Source: Steroidobacteraceae bacterium
Lineage (GTDB): Bacteria > Pseudomonadota > Gammaproteobacteria > Steroidobacterales > Steroidobacteraceae
Assembly (NCBI GenBank): GCA_025927665.1
Contig: JAICKZ010000060.1
Location: 1-12,741 of the forward strand
DNA: 12,741 nucleotides
Direction: 5' to 3'
The notes under the pieces were generated by a model. The model was not told the origin of the DNA. It worked only from the letters and a program-made list of their open reading frames with translations, and made no database searches. This document shows, one piece after another, positions 4,860 through 9,905 of the stretch; position 1 is the first letter of the stretch, and every line of letters starts with the position of its first letter. Made by a program: the position numbers and the translations under genes.

Positions 4860-6988
4860 ACGCCAACCTTCTGTCGTTGTCGCATTGCCTTTGCAATAGT
4901 CGCAATGAGCAACTGCGCAGACAGATCCTTCTTTGAAACAATTTCACTTACCTTATCTGCCAATGCATTTAAATGCGCATCGAGAATTTCCGCAGTCACA
5001 ATCACAACGGGTATATGTCGTGTTCGTTCATCCGATGCAAGTTTCTCCACCACGATTGAGCCAGTCATACCAGGCAAATTTATGTCCAATAGTAATACAT
5101 CGATGCACATTTCACGAGCCAACTGTAAACATTCAATTCCCGTGGGAGCTTCGATAATTTCATACTGATTCGCTGGCAATGATTGTCGAATGATATATCT
5201 AAAAGCCTCATCGTCTTCCGTCACCAATACCTTCACCCGCGCACTGGACAGCATGCGCGACAACACGCTAAGCAGCTGAATACGATTTATCGGCTTACTT
5301 AAGTATGCTTCGGCACCTAACGCCAATGCCTTTTGTTCATCTTCAATAGTTGATACGACAATCACAGGAATGTCGTTGGTGAAAGCATCTTGTTTAAGCG
5401 ATGCTAGAAATTTCCAGCTGGTTTCATTGAACAATAGCAAATCTAGCAAGATTGCTGCTGGCTTGGATTGATTTACCAAACGTCGAGCTTCTGCAGTGGT
5501 TCGCGCAGATGTTAATGAATAATTCGTTCTTGCAAAGAGCTGTTGGTACACATATAGATCTGCTGGATCATCTTCAACCGCCAGAATTTGAATTCCCGGT
5601 GGTTTTTCAGTTGAATCCACTACCGAATCATCAGTAGGTAGCGGTGTGTCATATGCAACAGGTAGATGCAAAGAAAAGGTGGAGCCTTGACCTGGCGCGC
5701 TTACCACTTCGATACGACCATTCAATAATGTCGCTAGTTTTTTTGACAGCGGTAGTCCCAGGCCGGTGCCTTTATGACGCCGTTGTGCAGGATTATCAAG
5801 CTGCACAAACTCTTGAAAGATGTTTTCAATACTTTCTTCTGGTATGCCAATGCCAGAATCCGTCACTGATAATATGACTTCGTTTCGCTCCTTAGAAAGC
5901 GCTGCGGATACGCGCACGGTACCATGCTCAGTAAATTTGATTGCGTTCGAAATAAAATTTCGCAGTATTTGCGATACTTTGTTTTCATCACTATAAATAG
6001 TTGGCAACTCTTCCACTTCATCAAATACCAATGCAACTTTTTCTCCGACCAGCAAGGGTTTTAGCATGCCACGCAACGCGCCAAACAAACTTGGCAAAGA
6101 AAATTCCATTGGCCTGATATCGATTTTTCCCGCTTCGACCTTGGCGAGATCCAACAAATCATTCACAAGCTCGGTGAGGTTTTCTGCAGATCGTCGTATC
6201 AGTCTTATTTGCTTTTCTTGTTCTATATTTAATGGACCATCGATACGATCCTGTAATAACCGAGATAGAGCGATAATTGAATTAAGTGGGGTACGAAATT
6301 CATGGCTCATGTTGGATAAGAATCGTGATTTCAATTCATCGGCGCGGCGTAGATGATCAGCACGTTCATCAAGTTCGGCATACAGCGCCACCACTCCTCT
6401 ATTGGTGTCCTCCAGTTCGTCATTCAAACGTTGCAACTCTTCGTGTTGACGACGCAGCAGATCTAGACTCAACAATAACTCTTGATTTTGGCCGCGAATT
6501 TCTGTCAGTGGGTCCATACGGTCTGAGATCATCAGTCGCTCAACAATCCCGGGAAACATATCAGGCATGATCGCGCCCACTTTGGACGGCAAAAATTTTC
6601 GCAATTGCACTGTAGTGCCATGACCTACTGAGCTTTCAATACTGAATTGATCCATCAACCGTTGCGCGCCAATAATGCCCACACCCAGACCGGTGCTGGA
6701 TTTATGTGATCCTTCAAGAATTGCCTGCACATTTTCAATGCCCGGGCCTTTATCGCTTACGACTATTTCCAGTAGTTGCGGTGGCGTTTTTCCGATGATG
6801 AAAAACTCTATCTGCCCACCGTTGGCGTATTCAAAAGCGTTACGTGCAATTTCCGACAAGGCCGTCGCAATGCGAGTCTGATCTTGCTTATCAAAGCCCA
6901 ACAGCTCGGTAAGTCCGCGCACGCGCTGACGCGCAAGCACGACATCAGTTTCATATCGAATTGCAATTTGTACTAGACGACCTTTCAT
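4856..6988 (-). CDS. Hybrid histidine kinase with RsbT-like N-terminal domain and two receivers (710 aa)
   Basis: Residues 5-132 are an RsbT/RsbW-type ATPase (N-box SEIARN with N50, DKGPGI at 79-84, glycine-rich lid near 98-107). A coiled coil follows (about 160-220). HisKA has the phospho-His H229 in SHEFRTPLN. The kinase HATPase has N344/N348, G1 DSGIGI at 377-382 and G2 KGTGLGLPLS at 406-415. Two receivers end the chain: about 466-580 with D516 and KP at 565-566, and about 585-705 with D635. The last receiver has KKD where KP is usual. There is no membrane span. The N-terminal part is clearly related to the RsbT two genes upstream. My inference is that it lets the kinase respond to the stressosome, either by binding the STAS proteins or by pairing with RsbT. 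Its ATG overlaps the phosphatase stop (ATGA) and has a poor ribosome-binding site, so it relies on translational coupling. Confidence 0.93.
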   Translation of the reverse strand: MKGRLVQIAIRYETDVVLARQRVRGLTELLGFDKQDQTRIATALSEIARNAFEYANGGQIEFFIIGKTPPQLLEIVVSDKGPGIENVQAILEGSHKSSTGLGVGIIGAQRLMDQFSIESSVGHGTTVQLRKFLPSKVGAIMPDMFPGIVERLMISDRMDPLTEIRGQNQELLLSLDLLRRQHEELQRLNDELEDTNRGVVALYAELDERADHLRRADELKSRFLSNMSHEFRTPLNSIIALSRLLQDRIDGPLNIEQEKQIRLIRRSAENLTELVNDLLDLAKVEAGKIDIRPMEFSLPSLFGALRGMLKPLLVGEKVALVFDEVEELPTIYSDENKVSQILRNFISNAIKFTEHGTVRVSAALSKERNEVILSVTDSGIGIPEESIENIFQEFVQLDNPAQRRHKGTGLGLPLSKKLATLLNGRIEVVSAPGQGSTFSLHLPVAYDTPLPTDDSVVDSTEKPPGIQILAVEDDPADLYVYQQLFARTNYSLTSARTTAEARRLVNQSKPAAILLDLLLFNETSWKFLASLKQDAFTNDIPVIVVSTIEDEQKALALGAEAYLSKPINRIQLLSVLSRMLSSARVKVLVTEDDEAFRYIIRQSLPANQYEIIEAPTGIECLQLAREMCIDVLLLDINLPGMTGSIVVEKLASDERTRHIPVVIVTAEILDAHLNALADKVSEIVSKKDLSAQLLIATIAKAMRQRQKVGV

Positions 6989-7977
6989 AAAACACGCATT
7001 GCCACAATCGTTGCATCATCATTCGGTCGCCGATGATCGCGAAACAACACGCCAACTATCACGCTGGGATGACAGGCAATAAGTCCAGGGTACTGAGCCA
7101 GATCCCAACGACTTGATAAACCATCGGAATGTAAAATAACCAAGGGTGAATGTTCGAAAGGATAAGTGAACTCTACAATCGTCGGTGCTTTATGACCCGT
7201 GATGCCGTTACGAGAGATCATTTTCTTTGCAGTGCCATCGCTTATCAATGTACCCGCAATATTGCCAATACCAACGTAGCGTACGAGTTGCTGTTGCATA
7301 TCAACACGCGCCATCGCAGTCGCCGCTCCACGAGTGGGAAGCAATGCACGATGAATCCGCTCCATCAGTGCTTTGCATTCTTCGTCGTGATAATTTGTAA
7401 AAATGTCTCCTGCCAACTCAGAAGCAATTGCCGCGTTATGCCCATGCCCTAATCCGTCGGCGACGAACACCGTGGTATTTTTTGCATTAACGCGCCACAC
7501 ATCGCCGCACTCCAGTTCACCTGGATAACATACTGTAAGTGCACCTATTTCTATGGCTTGGTTATGATCAAGCGATTGACTAATCTTTCGTGTTGCAAAT
7601 AGTCGTGCGAGAATGACGGTACCCGATCCCAGTGCGGTGTAATAATCGAAACGATCTGCAATGCGAAATATCGCACCAAGACCATTGCCCTTGCTGCCTG
7701 CTGTTGAATAACCGTCTTGCATACAACGTTCTAAGCTCGCCATTCCTGGGCCACGATCTAATGCAAGTAATTCCAAGCCCGTTCCATCATTATCATCGAA
7801 TTGTTTAATGTGAATAGTGCCACTGCCTGCATGCTTAAGTAGGTTGGTGGTCAGCTCTGAAGCAATTAACGCCGCCTTACCACGATCCTCTTCATCGAAA
7901 CCGAGCGTGCGTGCTAACTCAGTGGCCACTCGACGCGCTTCTCCAACCGCACTAATCTCATTTACCTGAATTTGCAT
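6985..7977 (-). CDS. rsbX: RsbX-like SpoIIE/PP2C phosphatase fused to an N-terminal HATPase domain (330 aa)
   Basis: Residues 1-128 are a GHKL ATPase of the anti-sigma kinase type (SELTTN N-box with N45, DRGPGM at 74-79, KGNGLGA lid near 96-102). Residues 142-330 are a SpoIIE/PP2C-type phosphatase with the metal-binding acidic residues in ECGDVW (D159), VADGLGHG (D174), HSDGL (D285) and PNDDAT (D320/D321). In Bacillus, RsbX removes phosphate from RsbS and RsbR to reset the stressosome. The position directly after rsbT suggests the same job here. Classic RsbX is about 200 aa and lacks the ATPase part, so this is the longer fusion form. The start overlaps the rsbT stop as TAATG, with GGAAG just before it. 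Whether the ATPase domain acts as a kinase on a STAS partner cannot be told from sequence. Confidence 0.88.
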   Translation of the reverse strand: MQIQVNEISAVGEARRVATELARTLGFDEEDRGKAALIASELTTNLLKHAGSGTIHIKQFDDNDGTGLELLALDRGPGMASLERCMQDGYSTAGSKGNGLGAIFRIADRFDYYTALGSGTVILARLFATRKISQSLDHNQAIEIGALTVCYPGELECGDVWRVNAKNTTVFVADGLGHGHNAAIASELAGDIFTNYHDEECKALMERIHRALLPTRGAATAMARVDMQQQLVRYVGIGNIAGTLISDGTAKKMISRNGITGHKAPTIVEFTYPFEHSPLVILHSDGLSSRWDLAQYPGLIACHPSVIVGVLFRDHRRPNDDATIVAMRVL

Positions 7978-8384
7978 TACCGCTTCCAGCGCGCCAATGT
8001 AATAGTTGTTCCTTCGCCTGGCTTAGATGCAATATCAAATTCATTAGACAATCTTCTGGCACCGCCCAGTCCCAATCCCAGACCACTGCCTGAGGTATAG
8101 CCATCTGTGAGCGCTCGTTCGATATCAGGAATTCCCGGCCCTTTGTCTTCAAAAATAAGTCGTACGCCGCGACGCGTTGTATTCTGCAATATTTGCAATC
8201 GCAAGGTGCCGCCGCCACCGTAGATAACTGTGTTGCGAGCAATTTCGCTGGCGGCAGTGATCAATTTAGTTTGATCCACCAAACTAAAGCCAACCGCCGC
8301 AGTGCGTGAACGAACTTCTTGTCGCACGCGTACAACGTCTTCGGTGGAACGCACCGGTAATACGTCGTCTGCTTCGACGATCAA
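7977..8384 (-). CDS. rsbT: RsbT serine/threonine kinase (stressosome switch)
   Basis: A 135-aa single-domain GHKL kinase of the RsbT family. It shows the N-box SEIARN (N51), the ATP-binding DKGPGIPDIE (80-89), the glycine-rich lid GSGLGLGLGG (99-108) and the C-terminal EGTTITLARWKR, all as in Bacillus RsbT. RsbT is held by the RsbR/RsbS complex. On stress it phosphorylates their STAS domains and is freed to activate a partner. In Bacillus that partner is the phosphatase RsbU; none is encoded here, so a downstream kinase is the likely target. The start is TTG: a stop codon lies immediately upstream in frame, and AGGAGAG sits at the right distance. The TTG shares two bases with the rsbS stop (TTGA), so it is translationally coupled and probably expressed below its partners. 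Confidence 0.93.
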   Translation of the reverse strand: MIVEADDVLPVRSTEDVVRVRQEVRSRTAAVGFSLVDQTKLITAASEIARNTVIYGGGGTLRLQILQNTTRRGVRLIFEDKGPGIPDIERALTDGYTSGSGLGLGLGGARRLSNEFDIASKPGEGTTITLARWKR

Positions 8385-8773
8385 TTAAGCTCTCCTGCAT
8401 CAATCTCTCCCAACTCATCGTCAATTGAATTGCGAATCAATACCAATCCTTTATCTACATCCAAAGCAGTGCGCACACCGGGGAGATTCAAGCCCAATTC
8501 GACTAATGTAATAGCAACAGCGGGTCTCATTCCGACTACTACGGTAATTGCATCCAATACATTTGCCATTGATGCAATGTTATTCAAGGTACGACCAATA
8601 AAGGAGTCAACAATTTCCAACGCTGAGATATCGATAAGCACGCCGCGTGCTTTGGTGATAACAATTTTTTCAGTAAGATTATTTTGCAACGCAATCGCCA
8701 AACGGTCATGCATATCGACTTGAATCGACACCAATAAACAGTCGCCGATCTTTAAAATCGGGATATGTTCCAT
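8381..8773 (-). CDS. rsbS: RsbS STAS-domain stressosome scaffold
   Basis: A 130-aa single STAS domain. It begins MEHIPILKIGDCLLVSIQ, very close to the start of known RsbS proteins. The phosphorylation site is S57 in EIVDSFIG, which lines up with Ser59 of Bacillus subtilis RsbS. The segment GMRPAVAITLVELGLNL (81-97) is also typical. RsbS packs with RsbR into the stressosome shell and binds RsbT until phosphorylated. The frame is open upstream to 8917, but that part overlaps rsbR and does not resemble the family. The ATG ending at 8773 has GGGAG upstream and lies one base after the rsbR stop (TAA-C-ATG). The stop overlaps the rsbT start. Confidence 0.94.
   Translation of the reverse strand: MEHIPILKIGDCLLVSIQVDMHDRLAIALQNNLTEKIVITKARGVLIDISALEIVDSFIGRTLNNIASMANVLDAITVVVGMRPAVAITLVELGLNLPGVRTALDVDKGLVLIRNSIDDELGEIDAGELN
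8382..8396 (-). promoter_or_regulatory. Ribosome-binding site and TTG start of rsbT
   Basis: AGGAGAG lies about 5 bases before a TTG at 8384. A TAA is directly upstream in frame, so no earlier start is possible. This strong site decides the TTG start and makes up for the poor codon. Confidence 0.75.
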
Positions 8774-8774
8774 G

Positions 8775-9650
8775 TTACAAACTCCCGTTCTTCGGTGACG
8801 CAACTCGCTTTTCAACACTTCGACCGGTACGCCGTAGCGCCAGTGCAAAGGCATCGGCCATCGTTGCCTTGGACACCACGTTAAGCTCCAATCCCAAGTG
8901 CACAATGGTTTGCGCAATCTGTGGGCGAATACCGCTGATGATGCAATCTGCTCCCATTAATCGCGCAGCGGATACGGTTTTAATTAAGTGCTGCGCCACC
9001 AAAGTGTCCACGGTGGGTACGCCAGTGATGTCAATAATGGCGAACTCAGCACTGGACGTTACTAGTCTTTCCAACAAATTCTCCATCACCACTTGTGTGC
9101 GTTCGCTGTCGAGCGTACCAATTAACGGCAACGCAAGTATTCCTTCCCACAGTTCAACCACTGGCGTGGATAACTCTATAAGTTCTTGCTGCTGCCTGGC
9201 GATGACATTTTCGCGAGCGCTCTGTGCTACTTCAGTGGTATATAGCCCGAGCTTATCGATCAGCAGATTGATTCCCCAAATCTCCTGTTGTTGTTTTTCG
9301 ACATTGCTATCTGTCTTCGCAAACAACAAGTTGAAGATTGGTTCCTTCAATGAAAACACAAACGTCGCAGTTTCTGCTGGCGTAAATCCTAGCGAGGTTC
9401 GTGTTCCCGATACTTCTTCAAGTATTTTGCGTGTCGCTGACCATTCAGTTGCTTTTAAATCATTCGGTGCTCCTGCTTGCAATGCACTGCATAACTCTGT
9501 CAGAAGTCCGCGTGATTGCTCCAACAACACCTCTTCTTTTATCCTGCGATTGAAAGCGCCCGTTTGACGTTGCAATGAAATCCAATCGTGCAACAGTGTA
9601 GTTTGATTTTTAGAAATTAATTCTGGAAGAGAAATATACGCGTTGGCCAT
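8775..9650 (-). CDS. rsbR: RsbR-type stressosome sensor (helical N-domain plus STAS)
   Basis: A 291-aa protein when started at the ATG ending at 9650, which has GGGA at good distance. An in-frame ATG 12 codons earlier (9686) is less well supported. Residues 1-150 are all-helical and resemble the RsbRD-type N-terminal domain (LLHDWISLQRQTGAF at 19-33, FVFSLKEPIFNLLF at 97-110). A linker helix (145-160) leads to a STAS domain (about 162-275). In that domain, IIDITGVPTVDTLVAQ carries T216, which matches the RsbS phosphoserine position. SGIRPQIAQTIVHLGLEL (239-256) is a signature of RsbR proteins. RsbR and RsbS form the stressosome, and the N-domain turrets sense a signal. Which signal is unknown. 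No heme, flavin or PAS motif is evident. It is the first gene of the operon. Confidence 0.93.
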   Translation of the reverse strand: MANAYISLPELISKNQTTLLHDWISLQRQTGAFNRRIKEEVLLEQSRGLLTELCSALQAGAPNDLKATEWSATRKILEEVSGTRTSLGFTPAETATFVFSLKEPIFNLLFAKTDSNVEKQQQEIWGINLLIDKLGLYTTEVAQSARENVIARQQQELIELSTPVVELWEGILALPLIGTLDSERTQVVMENLLERLVTSSAEFAIIDITGVPTVDTLVAQHLIKTVSAARLMGADCIISGIRPQIAQTIVHLGLELNVVSKATMADAFALALRRTGRSVEKRVASPKNGSL

Positions 9651-9712
9651 AATTTTCCCGGTTAAAAGTAGTTGGAATAATTGCACATGACTCTATTTGA
9701 TATCGACTTATC

Positions 9713-9742
9713 GCTAAACGGCGTTAGCGTTCAATATGTCAA
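9713..9742 (-). promoter_or_regulatory. Candidate promoter of the stressosome operon with overlapping dyad
   Basis: On the minus strand a consensus TTGACA (9742-9737) is followed 17-18 bases later by a weak -10 (GTTTAG or TTTAGC, 9719-9713). A dyad CGCTAA / TTAGCG with a six-base centre (9712-9729) covers that -10. This looks like a sigma-70-type promoter that could be blocked or remodelled by a dimeric regulator. It would give a leader of about 55-60 bases before the rsbR ATG. The -35 is strong, the -10 is poor, and no start site is known. Confidence 0.4.
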
Positions 9743-9818
9743 CAATGTGCTCAATCTAGCAATTGAAGTGTAAAGAGAGATACCGTGACCCGTATGTCAG
9801 CATCCCGGGTGCCGCATG

Positions 9819-9832
9819 TAGGATTCATCCTA
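9819..9832. repeat. Short inverted repeat TAGGAT-TC-ATCCTA in the acnA/rsbR gap
   Basis: A six-base perfect inverted repeat with a two-base centre lies 74 bases past the acnA stop. The same TAGGAT / ATCCTA arms occur as a longer hairpin upstream of acnA at 12718-12740. I see no T-run that would make it an intrinsic terminator, and no other clear terminator follows acnA. Confidence 0.4.
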
Positions 9833-9905
9833 TAAAACAAGACGTGCTGCGATAGGTTGGTTTTTATTTCTATTATTTAGTTGCAGTTCGATAACACACT
9901 TATAT

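Noticed and set aside
8774..8917. N-terminal extension of rsbS by 48 residues
   Set aside because: It overlaps rsbR, is Trp/Arg-rich, and RsbS family proteins start at the MEHIPILK equivalent, where a good ribosome-binding site is present.
8869..9567. A 232-aa plus-strand open frame opposite rsbR
   Set aside because: It is Ser/Cys/Asn-rich with no recognisable domain, while the minus strand encodes clear STAS and RsbR motifs.
9651..9686. Earlier ATG for rsbR, adding 12 residues
   Set aside because: It has a weaker ribosome-binding site than the ATG at 9650. It cannot be fully ruled out.
9651..9905. A sigma-B-type promoter upstream of rsbR
   Set aside because: I did not see a GTTT / GGGTAT pair at suitable spacing, and no sigB gene is present. 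The sequence fits a sigma-70-type site better.
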